Source: Lysobacter luteus (GTDB lineage: Bacteria; Pseudomonadota; Gammaproteobacteria; Xanthomonadales; Xanthomonadaceae). Taken from it: DNA of 64,000 nt. Shown in pieces: positions 36,024 to 45,866 of this stretch. The position numbers and the translations under genes are program-made. Below the pieces are notes generated by a model. It made no database searches and had not been told where the DNA came from. It was given only the letters and a program-made list of their open reading frames with translations. The first letter of the stretch is position 1; each line of letters opens with the position of its first letter. Location: positions 2,470,001 through 2,534,000 of the forward strand of contig NZ_OU015430.1 of NCBI RefSeq assembly GCF_907164845.1, read 5' to 3'.

Positions 36024-37616
36024 TCAGCGGCGCTCTTCGTCCAGTCGCGTACCGGCGGCAGCCGGCTCGGCCAGCTCGGCCTCGCCCGCCAGCTGGTGGT
36101 CGTCGTCCTTCAGCGTATCCAGGTGCATCAGGCGCTTGATCAGCGGCGACACCAGCAGGAAGCCGACGCCGACCGCGACCGCGATCCAGCCGATGGTCGA
36201 GTACACGTCCAGCACCACGTCCTGGGCGGCGTCGCTACCCGAGGCGGCTTCCGAACCGGTCGCGGCGGCGATCAGGCCGGCCACGAAGTTGCCGGTCGCC
36301 GAGGCGAAGAACCAGCAGCCCATGATCAGGCTGGCCATGTGCGCCGGCGCCAGCCGGTTCATGGCCGACAGGCCCACCGGCGACAGGCACAGCTCGCCCA
36401 TCGTGTGCAGCAGGTAGATCAGGAAGATGAAGAGCACCGGGGTCATGCTGCCGCCGGCGACCGCGGCCGCGCCGGCCACCAGCACCAGGAAGCCCAGGCC
36501 CAGCTGGATCATGCCGAGGCCGAACTTCGCCGGCGCCGACGGCTCCAGGCCGCGGCGGCCCAGCATCGTCCACAGCCAGGCGAACACCGGCGCCAGCAGG
36601 ATGATGTACATCGCGTTGATCGACTGGAACATCGAGGCCGGCACTTCCCAGCCGAACATGTTGCGGTCGACGAAACGGTCGGTGTACAGGTTCAGCGAGG
36701 AGCCGGCCTGCTCGAACAGGGCCCAGAACAGCACCGAGCCGATCATCAGGATCATCGCGGCGAAGATGCGGTTGCGCGCGTGCCGGTCGAGGCGGGTCGA
36801 GGCGACCCAGCCGACGTAGCCCAGCAGGACCGCGCCGGTCACGCCGAGCGCCCAGCCGACCACTTCCTGGTTCTGCACCATCCACCAGCACACCACCACG
36901 ATGCCGATGCCCAGCACGTACAGCAGCCACTCGAACGGGAGGCCGGCCGTGCGCTGGCGCAGGCGCGCCGGATCGGTCGACTCGCCCTTGCCCTGCAGCA
37001 GCGGCTTGCCGATCACGAACACGATCAGGCCCAGCAGCATGCCGATGCCGGCGGCGCCGAAGCCGTACTTCCAGCCGTAGGTCTCGCCCAGGTAGCCGCA
37101 CAGCAGCGAACCCAGGAACGCACCCAGGTTGATGCCCATGTAGAAGATCGTGTACGCGCCATCACGACGCACGTCCGTGCGCGGATAGAGCTGGCCGACC
37201 ATCACCGAGATGTTGGCCTTGAGGAAGCCCGAGCCGACGATGATGAACGCCAGCGCGAGCCAGAACGCGTTCAACGCGGGGCTGTCGCCGCCACCGTCGC
37301 CCTCGAAGCCCATCAGGAAGTGGCCGAAGGTCAGCAGCACGGCGCCGTACAGCACCGCCTTGCGCTGGCCCAGGTACTTGTCGGCAAGGTAACCACCGAT
37401 GACGGGGGTGATGTAGACGAGCGCGGTGTACGCGCCGTAGACCATCGAGGCCTCGCCATCGGAGAACAGCCAGTGCTTGGTGAGGTACAGCACCAGCAGT
37501 GCGCGCATGCCGTAGTAGGAAAAGCGCTCCCACATCTCGGCGAAGAACAGCATGAACAGACCGCGCGGATGGCCGAGGAAGGTCTTTTCCCCGACCGCGA
37601 TTGGATTGGTGGCCAC
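36024..37616 (-). CDS. POT/PTR2-family peptide transporter
   Basis: 530 residues from a GTG at 37616, chosen because GGGGAGAGAG precedes it; the ATG at 37676 would add a non-family extension. The ExxER motif (EMWERFSYYGMRALL) near residue 25 and GYLADKYLGQRKAVLYG identify a proton-coupled oligopeptide transporter. About 14 hydrophobic segments are visible, consistent with POT proteins plus two extra helices. It may import di/tripeptides, feeding the nearby aromatic amino acid catabolic genes (an inference from location). Confidence 0.93.
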   Translation of the reverse strand: MATNPIAVGEKTFLGHPRGLFMLFFAEMWERFSYYGMRALLVLYLTKHWLFSDGEASMVYGAYTALVYITPVIGGYLADKYLGQRKAVLYGAVLLTFGHFLMGFEGDGGGDSPALNAFWLALAFIIVGSGFLKANISVMVGQLYPRTDVRRDGAYTIFYMGINLGAFLGSLLCGYLGETYGWKYGFGAAGIGMLLGLIVFVIGKPLLQGKGESTDPARLRQRTAGLPFEWLLYVLGIGIVVVCWWMVQNQEVVGWALGVTGAVLLGYVGWVASTRLDRHARNRIFAAMILMIGSVLFWALFEQAGSSLNLYTDRFVDRNMFGWEVPASMFQSINAMYIILLAPVFAWLWTMLGRRGLEPSAPAKFGLGMIQLGLGFLVLVAGAAAVAGGSMTPVLFIFLIYLLHTMGELCLSPVGLSAMNRLAPAHMASLIMGCWFFASATGNFVAGLIAAATGSEAASGSDAAQDVVLDVYSTIGWIAVAVGVGFLLVSPLIKRLMHLDTLKDDDHQLAGEAELAEPAAAGTRLDEERR

Positions 37617-37800
37617 TGGTGGTCTCTCTCCCCTGAAGGATGTCTTGTCGGTTGCCGCCCTGCTGGGCGGTCTCATGGCAATCCCCGCAGCCGGGATGAT
37701 TCCCCGGCAGGGGCGAAAACGGGAAAGGTTTAACCGCTAGGTAACAAGCACGTCAAATGAATGCGCTCCATGCCTCAGCGCATGCTGCGCCGCAACACCG

Positions 37801-38661
37801 TCAGCGGCCGGCGCCGATCGAGGTACGGACCTCGAACAGCTCGGGGAAGAAGGTCAGGTCCAGCGCCTGCTTGAGGAACCCCACGCCCGACGAACCACCG
37901 GTCCCGCGCTTGAAGCCGATGATGCGCATCACCGTGCGCATGTGGCGGAAGCGCCACAGCTGGAACTGGCTTTCCAGGTCCACCAGGTCCTCCAGCAGGT
38001 GGTAGGCGGCCCAGTGGGCGTCCGGGTCCTCGTAGATCCGCTCGAACACCGGCAGCAGCTCCGGCTCGGACACGTGCGGGCGCGACCAGTCCCGCTCGAC
38101 CAGCCGCGGCGGCACCGCGTGGCCGTTGCGCGCCAGGAACCGCAGCGCCTCGTCGTACAGGCTCGGCGCCTCCAGCACTTCGCGCAGCGAGGCCTCCGCC
38201 GCCGGGTCGTGCGCGAAGACCTTCAGCATCGCGGCGTTCTTGTTGCCCAGCAGGAACTCGATCGTGCGGTACTGCAGCGACTGGAACCCCGACGACGGCC
38301 CGAGGATGTCGCGGAAGCGCATGTAGTCCGACGGCGTCAGCGTTTCCAGCACCGACCACATCTCGGTCAGCTGGCGCAGCACCTGCTTGCAGCGCGCGAA
38401 GATCTTCTGGCAGCTGCCCAGCTCGTCGGCGCGCAGGTGCACGGTGGCCGCCTTGAGCTCGTGGATCATCAGCTTCATCCACAGTTCCGAGACCTGGTGT
38501 TGCACGATGAACAGCAGTTCGTCGTGCTCGGCCGGGTCCGACAGCGGGTGCTGGGCATCGAGCAGGCGGTCCAACCGCAGGTAGCCGCCGTAGCTCAGTC
38601 GTCCGGACAGGTCGGTATGGATGCCGGTTTCCAGCGCACGCTCGTTCTTGTCGACGCTCAT
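37801..38661 (-). CDS. kynA: Tryptophan 2,3-dioxygenase
   Basis: 286 residues from the ATG at 38661 with CAGGAG upstream. Motifs include [52 protein letters not shown] and [14 protein letters not shown] with the heme histidine, and [15 protein letters not shown]. It oxidises L-tryptophan to N-formylkynurenine. No other kynurenine genes are in the window. It is divergent from the 2-oxoacid dehydrogenase operon. Confidence 0.97.
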   Translation of the reverse strand: MSVDKNERALETGIHTDLSGRLSYGGYLRLDRLLDAQHPLSDPAEHDELLFIVQHQVSELWMKLMIHELKAATVHLRADELGSCQKIFARCKQVLRQLTEMWSVLETLTPSDYMRFRDILGPSSGFQSLQYRTIEFLLGNKNAAMLKVFAHDPAAEASLREVLEAPSLYDEALRFLARNGHAVPPRLVERDWSRPHVSEPELLPVFERIYEDPDAHWAAYHLLEDLVDLESQFQLWRFRHMRTVMRIIGFKRGTGGSSGVGFLKQALDLTFFPELFEVRTSIGAGR

Positions 38662-38851
38662 CGGGTGCTCCTGCAGGGGGCGAAAGGGTATCGCACGCGC
38701 CGGCGCGGGCGCGCCCTGACCTGGATCAGGCCTGCGGCCGGTCGCGTCGGCTGCAGGCAACGGGCCGCCGGACTTGCCGCATCGCGCAACGGCTTTTGCC
38801 GCCCCGGCCGGTATGATCGGAGGTCTTTCGCATGACCGAGGAACGCGTGCA

Positions 38852-39925
38852 ATGACGGTCGCCGCATCGTTCGAAATCGAGTATCTCCAGTACCTGGGCC
38901 CCGACGGCAAGCCCGTCGGCGAACTGCCCGAAGCCTTCCGTGACCCCAAGGCGCTGCTGCCGCTGTTCAAGCAGATGCTGTTCGTGCGCACCTTCGACAG
39001 CAAGGCGATCAAGCTGCAGCGCACCGGCAAGCTTGGCACCTATGCCGCCAGCCTCGGCCACGAGGCGACCCACGTCGGCATCGGTGCATCGATGAAGCCC
39101 GAGGACGTGTTCGCGCCCAGCTACCGCGAGTACGGCGCGCAGTTCATGCGCGGCGTGAAGCCGCGCGAGGTGCTGCTGTACTGGGGCGGCGACGAGCGCG
39201 GCAACGACTTCGCCGAGGCGAAGAACGACTACCCGTGGTGCGTGCCGATCTCGACCCAGTGCCTGATGGCGGCCGGTGCGGCGCTGTCGTTCAAGCTGCG
39301 CGGGCAGGACCGCATCGCGGTGGCCTGCTGCGGCGACGGCGGCTCGTCGAAGACCGACTTCTACGCCGCGCTCAACTCCAGCGGTGCGTTCAAGTCGCCG
39401 CTGGTGCTGTGCGTGGTCAACAACGGCTGGGCGATCTCGGTGCCGCGGCATGCGCAGACCGGTGCCGCCACGCTTGCCCAGAAGGGCCTGGCCGGCGGCC
39501 TGCACTGCCTGCAGGTGGACGGCAACGACCTGATCGCCGTGCTCGAGGGCATGCGCCGCGCGACCGAACGCGCGCGCAGCGGCGAGGGCGGCAGCGTGAT
39601 CGAATTCATGACCTACCGCCTGCACGACCACACCACCGCCGACGATGCCAGTCGCTACCGCGACGAGGCCGAGGTCAAGGACGGCTGGACCCGCGAGCCG
39701 ATGACCCGCCTGCGCACCTACCTGACCGATGCCGGCGTCTGGAACGAGGACGAGGAAGCCAAGTGGATCGAGGAATGCGGCCACAAGGTCGACGTCGAGA
39801 TCAACGCCTACCTGGAGACCCCGGTGCAGCCGGTTGAAGCCATGTTCGACCACCTCTATGCCGACCCGCCGGCGGACCTGCTGGCACAGCGCGAGCAGGC
39901 GATCGCACGGGAGGGCCGGGCATGA
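38852..39925 (+). CDS. pdhA: 2-Oxoacid dehydrogenase E1 component, alpha subunit
   Basis: 357 residues from the ATG at 38852. Thiamine-diphosphate motif [15 protein letters not shown] starts at 161 and ends with NN at 190-191 (VVNNGWAIS). The phosphorylation-loop-like [12 protein letters not shown] follows. Sequence suits either pyruvate or branched-chain oxoacid dehydrogenases (E1 alpha/beta type); which one cannot be decided by eye. It overlaps the beta gene by four bases and is the first gene of a three-gene operon lacking E3. Confidence 0.92.
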   Translation: MTVAASFEIEYLQYLGPDGKPVGELPEAFRDPKALLPLFKQMLFVRTFDSKAIKLQRTGKLGTYAASLGHEATHVGIGASMKPEDVFAPSYREYGAQFMRGVKPREVLLYWGGDERGNDFAEAKNDYPWCVPISTQCLMAAGAALSFKLRGQDRIAVACCGDGGSSKTDFYAALNSSGAFKSPLVLCVVNNGWAISVPRHAQTGAATLAQKGLAGGLHCLQVDGNDLIAVLEGMRRATERARSGEGGSVIEFMTYRLHDHTTADDASRYRDEAEVKDGWTREPMTRLRTYLTDAGVWNEDEEAKWIEECGHKVDVEINAYLETPVQPVEAMFDHLYADPPADLLAQREQAIAREGRA

Positions 39926-40938
39926 GCAGCAACGACAAGGCCGCCGCGCCGACTACGCCGGCTCCCATCACGCTTATCGAGGCGCTGACCCAGGCGATGG
40001 CCCATGAGATGCGCGCCGACGACAGCGTCGTCGTGCTCGGCGAGGACGTCGGCGTCAACGGCGGCGTGTTCCGCGCCACCGCCGGCCTGCACGCGCAGTT
40101 CGGCAGCCAGCGCGTCATCGACACCCCGCTCGACGAGACCACCATCGCCGGCCTCACGGTCGGCATGGCCAGCCAGGGCATGAAGCCGATCGCCGAGGCG
40201 CAGTTCGATGGTTTCATGTACCCGATGGTCGACTTCATCGTCTGCCACGCCGCGCGCATGCGCTACCGCACCCGCGGCCGCCTGCACTGCCCGATGGTGC
40301 TGCGCGTGCCGTGGGGCGGCGGCATCCGTGCCCCCGAACACCACAGCGAGGCCAACGAGGCGATCTTCACCAACGTGCCGGGGCTGCGCGTGGTGATGCC
40401 GTCCTCGCCCCAGCGGGCCTACGGCATGCTGCTGGCGGCGATCCGCGAGCCGGACCCGGTGATCTTCTTCGAGCCCAAGCGCATCTACCGCCAGTACAAG
40501 GAGCACGTGCCCGACGACGGCGAGGCGCTGCCGCTGGACGTGTGCTACGTGCTGCGCGACGGCGACGACGTGACCCTGGTGACCTGGGGCGCGCAGGTCA
40601 AGGAGACGCTGGAGGCCGCCGAACAGCTGGCAAGCGAAGGCATCAGCGCCGAGGTGATCGACGTCGCGACGCTGCGTCCGCTGGACTTCGCCACGATCGC
40701 CGAATCGGTGTCGAAGACCGGCCGCTGCGTGATCGTGCACGAGGCGCCCAAGACCGCCGGCTTCGGTGCCGAGATCGCCGCGCGCCTGGCCGAGGAGTCG
40801 ATGTACGACCTGCTTGCGCCGGTCGAGCGCGTCACCGGTTACGACACCCACATCCCGCTGTTCCGGCTGGAAATGAAATACCTGCCGAGCGTCGACCGCG
40901 TGGTCGCCGCCGCCAAGCGCGCGATGGCGGCCGGCTGA
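39922..40938 (+). CDS. pdhB: 2-Oxoacid dehydrogenase E1 component, beta subunit
   Basis: 338 residues. EDVGVNGGVFRATAGLHAQF, DTPLDETTIAGLTVGMA and PWGGGIRAPEHHSEANEAIF are the transketolase-like pyrimidine domain motifs; the C-terminal domain carries VEVIDVATLRPLDF-like sequence (VIDVATLRPLDFATI). It pairs with E1 alpha to form the decarboxylating tetramer. Start overlaps the alpha stop as ATGA. Confidence 0.93.
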   Translation: MSSNDKAAAPTTPAPITLIEALTQAMAHEMRADDSVVVLGEDVGVNGGVFRATAGLHAQFGSQRVIDTPLDETTIAGLTVGMASQGMKPIAEAQFDGFMYPMVDFIVCHAARMRYRTRGRLHCPMVLRVPWGGGIRAPEHHSEANEAIFTNVPGLRVVMPSSPQRAYGMLLAAIREPDPVIFFEPKRIYRQYKEHVPDDGEALPLDVCYVLRDGDDVTLVTWGAQVKETLEAAEQLASEGISAEVIDVATLRPLDFATIAESVSKTGRCVIVHEAPKTAGFGAEIAARLAEESMYDLLAPVERVTGYDTHIPLFRLEMKYLPSVDRVVAAAKRAMAAG

Positions 40939-41003
40939 GCCCGGCCGCAACATTCCAAGCACTGCCCGGGCGCCCACGGCGCCCCCGCAAACGAAGGACT
41001 GCC

Positions 41004-42404
41004 ATGAGCAACAAGAAAACCTTCTTCCTGCCCGACCTCGGTGAAGGCCTGCCCGACGCCACCATCGTCGAGTGGACCGTCAAGGTCGGCGATACGATCA
41101 GGCTGGACGACGCGCTCGTCTCGATGGAGACCGCCAAGGCCGTGGTCGAGGTGCCCTCGCCGGTCTCGGGCAAGGTGCTGAAGCTGGCCGGCGCCGCCGG
41201 TGACGTCATCACCACCGGCGCGATGCTGGCCGAGTTCGAGGTTGATCCGTCGATGCCGCAGCGCGCCGAGGGCCAGGACACGGGCCACCACCACGGGGGT
41301 GGCCAGCCCGGAAAAGGCGTCGGCAGCGACGACCCGGCGCCGGACGACCGCGTGGTCGCCTCCGACGACGGCGGCGCGATCGAGGACGAGGGTGCCCCGG
41401 CACCGAAGGGCGAGCCGCGCCAGGACAGCGGCACGGTGGTCGGTGCGATGCAGTCCTCCGACGCGGTCCGCAGCGAGCAGGCCAGCACGATCGGCGGGGT
41501 CAAGGCGATGCCCGCGGTACGGGCGCTGGCGCGCAAGCTCAAGGTCGACCTCGCCCGCGTGCGTACCACCGGCACCGATGGCGTGGTGACCATGGCCGAC
41601 GTCAAGCAGGCGGCCGCCGACGGGTCGGCCGTGCTCGGCGCGGCACCGGCTCCGCGCGCCGCCGCGGCGGCCCCGGTGGCGGCATCGGCTCCTGCCCCGG
41701 CCCAGCGCAGCACGCTGTCGCAGGGGGGCCGGCCGATGCGCACGCAGCCGCCAGGCGTGGCCGCCAGCGGCCAGCCCGAACAGCTCAAGGGCGTGCGCCG
41801 CAACATGGCGCGGGTCATGGCCGACGCGCACAGCAAGGTGGTCCCGACCACCCTGTGCGACGACGCCGATCTCCACGCCTGGATCGGCAAGCAGGACATC
41901 ACCGCCCGCCTGATCCGCGCGATCGTCGCGGCCTGCAAGGCGGTGCCGGCGCTCAATGCGTGGTTCGACGGCGACAAGCTGGTGCGGACGATGCACCCGC
42001 AGGTCGACATCGGCATCGCGGTCGACACCGACGACGGCCTGTTCGTGCCGGCCCTGCGCAACGCCGACATGCTCGATGCCGCGGGCGTGCGCGGCGCGAT
42101 CCAGCGCCTGCGGGCGCAGGTGGAGGATCGCAGCATCCCCGCCAGCGAGCTGTCGGGGTACACCATCAGCCTGTCCAACTTCGGCATGTTCGCCGGCCGC
42201 TACGCGACCCCGGTGGTCGTGCCGCCGACCGTCGCCATCGTCGGCGCCGGCAAGCTCTCCCACGACGTGGTGGCGGTGATGGGCGGCATCGAGGTGCACC
42301 GTCGCATGCCGATTTCGCTGACCTTCGACCACCGCGCCTGCACCGGCGGCGAGGCCGCCCGGTTCCTCAAGGCGCTGCTCGACGACCTCGGCGCGCCGCA
42401 GTAG
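41004..42404 (+). CDS. pdhC: 2-Oxoacid dehydrogenase E2 (dihydrolipoamide acyltransferase)
   Basis: 466 residues. A single lipoyl domain has the lipoylated lysine K45 (SMETAKAVVEV). An acidic/His-rich linker (HHHGGG near 95) leads to the E1/E3-binding domain at about 166-200 (MPAVRALARKLKVDLARV), then an Ala/Pro linker and the acyltransferase core. The active-site motif DHRACTGGEAARF (from 442) keeps the His but has Thr where DHRxxDG has Asp. It starts 65 bp after E1 beta. No E3 gene follows, so lipoamide dehydrogenase must come from elsewhere. Confidence 0.93.
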   Translation: MSNKKTFFLPDLGEGLPDATIVEWTVKVGDTIRLDDALVSMETAKAVVEVPSPVSGKVLKLAGAAGDVITTGAMLAEFEVDPSMPQRAEGQDTGHHHGGGQPGKGVGSDDPAPDDRVVASDDGGAIEDEGAPAPKGEPRQDSGTVVGAMQSSDAVRSEQASTIGGVKAMPAVRALARKLKVDLARVRTTGTDGVVTMADVKQAAADGSAVLGAAPAPRAAAAAPVAASAPAPAQRSTLSQGGRPMRTQPPGVAASGQPEQLKGVRRNMARVMADAHSKVVPTTLCDDADLHAWIGKQDITARLIRAIVAACKAVPALNAWFDGDKLVRTMHPQVDIGIAVDTDDGLFVPALRNADMLDAAGVRGAIQRLRAQVEDRSIPASELSGYTISLSNFGMFAGRYATPVVVPPTVAIVGAGKLSHDVVAVMGGIEVHRRMPISLTFDHRACTGGEAARFLKALLDDLGAPQ

Positions 42405-42417
42405 GCTGCGACACAGG

Positions 42418-42444
42418 GGGCGCACCACACGGTGCGCCCTTTTT
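42418..42444 (+). terminator. Rho-independent terminator of the E1-E2 operon
   Basis: GGGCGCACC (42418-42426) and GGTGCGCCC (42431-42439) with loop ACAC, followed by TTTTT. It lies 14 bp after the E2 stop and before the VOC gene. Confidence 0.95.
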
Positions 42445-42460
42445 ACTTCCGGAGGACGCC

Positions 42461-42844
42461 ATGGCCCACCACAGCCGCCTGGCCGGCTTCATCATCGACA
42501 GCCGCAGCGACGACCTCGACACCACGGCCCGCTTCTGGAGCGCCGCGCTCGGCCTGCGGGTGGCCGACCCCGATTCGGGCGGCACCGGCCAGTACGCCGA
42601 GTTCGCTGGCGTGCCGGGTGACCTGCACGTGGAGGTGCAGAAGGTCGACCACCCCTCGCGCGTCCACCTGGACATCGAGACCGACGACATCGACGCCGAG
42701 GTGGCGCGACTGGAGGCGCTCGGCGCCACCCGCGTCGCGTTCGTCAAACGTTGGTGGGTGATGCAGGCGCCCGACGGCCAACGCTTCTGCGTAGTGCCCC
42801 TGCGCGACGACAACGGCCGGCCGGCGCCCCACCGCTGGGACTAG
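42461..42844 (+). CDS. VOC-fold (glyoxalase-like) protein
   Basis: 127 residues, preceded by GGAGGA. A single VOC domain runs throughout: TTARFWSAALGLRVADPD, VHLDIETDDIDAEVARLEAL and the C-terminal PDGQRFCVVPL. These are typical of the glyoxalase/bleomycin-resistance superfamily of unknown substrate. The gene stands right behind the E2 terminator and converges on a GGDEF gene; the two stop codons share a CTAG at 42841-42844. Confidence 0.9.
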   Translation: MAHHSRLAGFIIDSRSDDLDTTARFWSAALGLRVADPDSGGTGQYAEFAGVPGDLHVEVQKVDHPSRVHLDIETDDIDAEVARLEALGATRVAFVKRWWVMQAPDGQRFCVVPLRDDNGRPAPHRWD

Positions 42845-43899
42845 CGGTCCACCCGCTCGGTATCGTCGACCACCACGCGGTCGCGCCCGCCGGCCTTGGC
42901 CCGGTACAGCGCCTGGTCGGCGCGCTGGAAGACCTCCTCCGGCAGGTCCCGCGACGGGTCGCCGGCGGCGACGCCGGCTGACAGGGTCAACGTAAACGGC
43001 AGCGCCAGCAGTGCCACGCTCTGGCGGATGCGTTCGGCGATCTCCGCCGCACTGGCGAGCGAGGTTGACGGCAACACCACCAGGAACTCCTCGCCACCGA
43101 AACGCACCGCGACGTCGTCAGCCCGGATGGCTGCCGCCACCGCGGCCGCGGCCTGGCGCAACGCGTTGTCGCCCAGCAGGTGGCCGTGGCGGTCGTTGAC
43201 CTGCTTGAAGTGGTCGATGTCGAGCAGCATCAGGCAATACGGGCCGGCCGCCAGCCGCGCGAGCGCCTGCGGGCTTTGCCGCAGTTGCGCCAGAGCGTCG
43301 CGGTTGAGCAGGCCGGTCAGCGTGTCGTGGGTCGCGCGGTGCTCGAGAGCGCGGGTCATGTCGCGGTGCTCGGTCAGTTCAAGCTGCTGCTGGCGCGCGT
43401 GGCGGTCCAGTTCCAGCAGGCGCTGCGCCTGCCGGGCCAGGATCTCCAGGCCTTCGTGCTGGCGGGCATCCAGCGTCCGGGCGACCAGGTCGAGGACGCA
43501 GATCGCCCCGATCGGGTGGCCTTCGGCGTCGCACAGCGCGCGGCCGGCGTAGAACCGCGCGGCACCGCCGGCGATCGGGAACGTCCGGGCTTCACCCGCC
43601 GGGATGTCGTCGACCACCAGCGTGGCGCCAGGGTCGGCCATCGCACGTTCGCTCAGTGCGTTGTCGCGCGGCAGCGCGTCCCGTACTACGCCGGTGCCCG
43701 CCTCCAGGCGGAACCACCCGCCATCCACCAGCGCGATGGCCGCGGCCGGCGCGTCGCACAGCAGGGCGGCAAGCCGCACGATGTCACCCAGCGCCTCGTC
43801 GCCGCGCCCCGTGGGAGGCACGGGCGCGCCGCCGGCGGTGTCGATGTCGACACCGGGCACCAGGCGATCGGGCACGCGTGACAGGAGGCTGGAAGACAT
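42841..43899 (-). CDS. GAF-GGDEF diguanylate cyclase
   Basis: 352 residues from the ATG at 43899. A GAF-type sensor spans about 30-170 (LALLCDAPAAAIALVDGGWF-like; RFYAGRALCDAEGHPIGAIC), followed by a short helix and the GGDEF domain with active site RFGGEEFLVVLP. The inhibitory I-site RADD lies five residues before GGEEF, so product inhibition is likely intact. It makes c-di-GMP in the cytoplasm, the ligand of Clp encoded elsewhere in the window. The stop overlaps the VOC stop. Confidence 0.95.
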   Translation of the reverse strand: MSSSLLSRVPDRLVPGVDIDTAGGAPVPPTGRGDEALGDIVRLAALLCDAPAAAIALVDGGWFRLEAGTGVVRDALPRDNALSERAMADPGATLVVDDIPAGEARTFPIAGGAARFYAGRALCDAEGHPIGAICVLDLVARTLDARQHEGLEILARQAQRLLELDRHARQQQLELTEHRDMTRALEHRATHDTLTGLLNRDALAQLRQSPQALARLAAGPYCLMLLDIDHFKQVNDRHGHLLGDNALRQAAAAVAAAIRADDVAVRFGGEEFLVVLPSTSLASAAEIAERIRQSVALLALPFTLTLSAGVAAGDPSRDLPEEVFQRADQALYRAKAGGRDRVVVDDTERVDR

Positions 43900-44033
43900 G
43901 GGCGGGGGCGGCGGGTTCCTGCGCAGGGTAACGGTCGCCCTACCGCTGTCCCGTGATGGACGCCCCACTCGACGGCGCGCCGCCGCATGCGTTCAGGCAG
44001 TCGGCGCGCTGTTGTTGTCGCGTTCCGCCGCGG

Positions 44034-45353
44034 TCAATCCGCGCGGCTGGCCGACTTCTCGGCGTCGGCCGCACGCATCGCCGCCAGCGCGGCAAGCACG
44101 TCCTCGTTGGCGACATCAGGCGCACTGGCGACCACGCCGTCGGCGGGGTCCAGGCCATCGCGCTTGATCGCGGCGATCCGCAGCCCGGCGTCGCGTGGCG
44201 AGTCGAATCCCTCGCTCTGCAGCAACACGCGATCGCCCTGCACCAGCTTGAAGTAGAACCGGCCGTCGGCCTCCCGGTACTGCTTGAACTGCGGGAGCGC
44301 GACGGGGCGCGTGGGTGCGCCGGCGCCGCGCGCGTCTGCGCCAGCGGCGAGGTTGCGCAGCCCGACCGCATCGCGCAACGCGCGCAGGGTCGGCAGCGCG
44401 CGTTCCTCGCGCAGGCGGGCCGCGCCCGCGCGCAGGATCTCCTCGATCTGCGCCGGCTGCGCGATCAGCGCCTCGTACTTCTCCCGCAGCGGGGCGACCT
44501 CGGCGTCGATGCGCTCGAACAGCGCTGCCTTCGCGTCACCCCAGGCGATGCCGTCGGCGAACGCCTGGCGCATCGCCGACGTCTCCCCGGTCGATGCAAA
44601 CGCGCGGTACAGCTGGAACACGTTCGAAGTGTCGGCATCCTTGGCCTCCCCTGGCGCACGCGAGTCGGTGACGATCGAATAGATCAGCTTCCTGAGCTCC
44701 CCGCGCGGCGCGAACAGCGGGATGGTGTTGTCGTAGCTCTTGCTCATCTTGCGACCGTCGAGCCCCGGCAGCGTCGCCACCTGCTCCTCGATCACGACCT
44801 CGGGCAACACGAAGTGCTCGCCGTACAGGTGGTTGAAGCGCTGGGCAAAGTCGCGCGCCATTTCGATGTGCTGGATCTGGTCGCGCCCGACCGGCACCTT
44901 GTGCGCGTTGAACAGCAAAATGTCGGCGGCCATCAGCACCGGGTACATGAACAACCCGGCGGTCACGCCCGCATCGTCGTCCTCGCCGGCCTCGCGGTTG
45001 CGGTCCACCGCGGCCTTGTAGGCGTGTGCGCGGTTGAGGATGCCCTTGCCGGCGACGCAGGTCAGCAGCCAGGTCAGCTCGGTGGTCTCGGGGATATCGG
45101 ACTGGCGGTAGAAGCGCACCTGGTCGGGCTCGAGCCCGCAGGCGAGCCAGCTGGCGGCGATCTCCAGCGTCGAGCGCTGCACGCGCGCCGGGTCCTGCAC
45201 CTTGATCAGCGCGTGGTAGTCGGCAAGGAAGTAGTAGCTCTCCACGCCCGGCTCGCGGCTGGCGGCGATCGCCGGCCGGATCGCGCCGACGTAGTTGCCC
45301 AGGTGGGGGGTGCCGGAGGTGGTGATGCCGGTGAGGACGCGAGTGGGCTGCAT
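44034..45353 (-). CDS. trpS: Tryptophanyl-tRNA synthetase
   Basis: 439 residues. The class I signatures are GTPHLGNYVG (14-23, HIGH-type) and KMSKS (202-206). It is about 100 residues longer than the usual 330-residue enzyme; the extra C-terminal part (from about 340, ending SASRAD) is Ala/Arg-rich with FYFKLVQGDRVLLQSEGFDS, which looks like a small added DUF-type domain with an RxGFxSP-like motif. Such extensions occur in Xanthomonadaceae. It charges tRNA-Trp in the cytoplasm. Confidence 0.96.
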   Translation of the reverse strand: MQPTRVLTGITTSGTPHLGNYVGAIRPAIAASREPGVESYYFLADYHALIKVQDPARVQRSTLEIAASWLACGLEPDQVRFYRQSDIPETTELTWLLTCVAGKGILNRAHAYKAAVDRNREAGEDDDAGVTAGLFMYPVLMAADILLFNAHKVPVGRDQIQHIEMARDFAQRFNHLYGEHFVLPEVVIEEQVATLPGLDGRKMSKSYDNTIPLFAPRGELRKLIYSIVTDSRAPGEAKDADTSNVFQLYRAFASTGETSAMRQAFADGIAWGDAKAALFERIDAEVAPLREKYEALIAQPAQIEEILRAGAARLREERALPTLRALRDAVGLRNLAAGADARGAGAPTRPVALPQFKQYREADGRFYFKLVQGDRVLLQSEGFDSPRDAGLRIAAIKRDGLDPADGVVASAPDVANEDVLAALAAMRAADAEKSASRAD

Positions 45354-45441
45354 GACGCTTGCAATGGCGGACGGCCCGCCAGTCTAGCGCGGCGCCGCGT
45401 GCGGACCGGACCCGCGACCGGTGTGCCGCCTCGCTCGCCAC

Positions 45442-45472
45442 AAAAGGCAACGGGCCGTTTCCGGCCCGTTGC
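45442..45472 (-). terminator. Terminator after the CsbD-like gene
   Basis: GCAACGGGCC (45447-45456, pairing through 45463-45472 GGCCCGTTGC) makes a 10-bp stem with a six-base loop, running into TTTT on the minus strand. It lies 20 bp after the CsbD-like stop. Confidence 0.88.
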
Positions 45473-45491
45473 GGGTGAGCCTGCAAATCGG

Positions 45492-45692
45492 TCAGTGCAG
45501 GGTGTCGCTGAAGTCCCGCACCTCGCGGTCGGCGCGGTCGCGGTTCCAGCCGTAGCGCTCCTGCAGGCGGCCCGACAGGTATTCGGCGTTGCCCTCGGCG
45601 ACGTCGAAGTCGTCGTCGGTCAGGTCGCCCCAGCGTGCCTGGGCCTTGCCCTTGAGCTGGGACCACTTGCCGGAAATGATGTCCTTGTTCAT
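45492..45692 (-). CDS. CsbD-family stress protein
   Basis: 66 residues from the ATG at 45692 with GGAGG-like sequence upstream (AGAGGAGGCAACGC). [20 protein letters not shown] with [15 protein letters not shown] is the CsbD pattern. The family is a small hydrophilic general-stress protein of unknown biochemical role. Its own terminator follows. Confidence 0.92.
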   Translation of the reverse strand: MNKDIISGKWSQLKGKAQARWGDLTDDDFDVAEGNAEYLSGRLQERYGWNRDRADREVRDFSDTLH

Positions 45693-45820
45693 GCGTTGCC
45701 TCCTCTTGCGTGTGGGGAAGCGGTACGTCGCCGTACCACGCCTCCACCATCGCCGACCGGACATTCGCGCGGGGTGTCGGTGGCGTTAAGCGGCGATGAG
45801 TCCGAGGCCCACACAAGCGA

Positions 45821-45842
45821 AAGGCCGGATTGCTCCGGCCTT
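45821..45842 (-). terminator. Hairpin downstream of the entericidin-like gene
   Basis: AAGGCCGGA (45821-45829) and TCCGGCCTT (45834-45842) with a four-base loop, 25 bp past the entericidin-like stop. The minus-strand T-run is weak. Confidence 0.65.
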
Positions 45843-45866
45843 CCGTTCATTCCGTCGGTGCGGGGA

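Noticed and set aside
35832-37733. 633-residue plus-strand open frame
   Set aside because: It is antisense to the POT transporter and contains repeated HxxDxx composition without domains.
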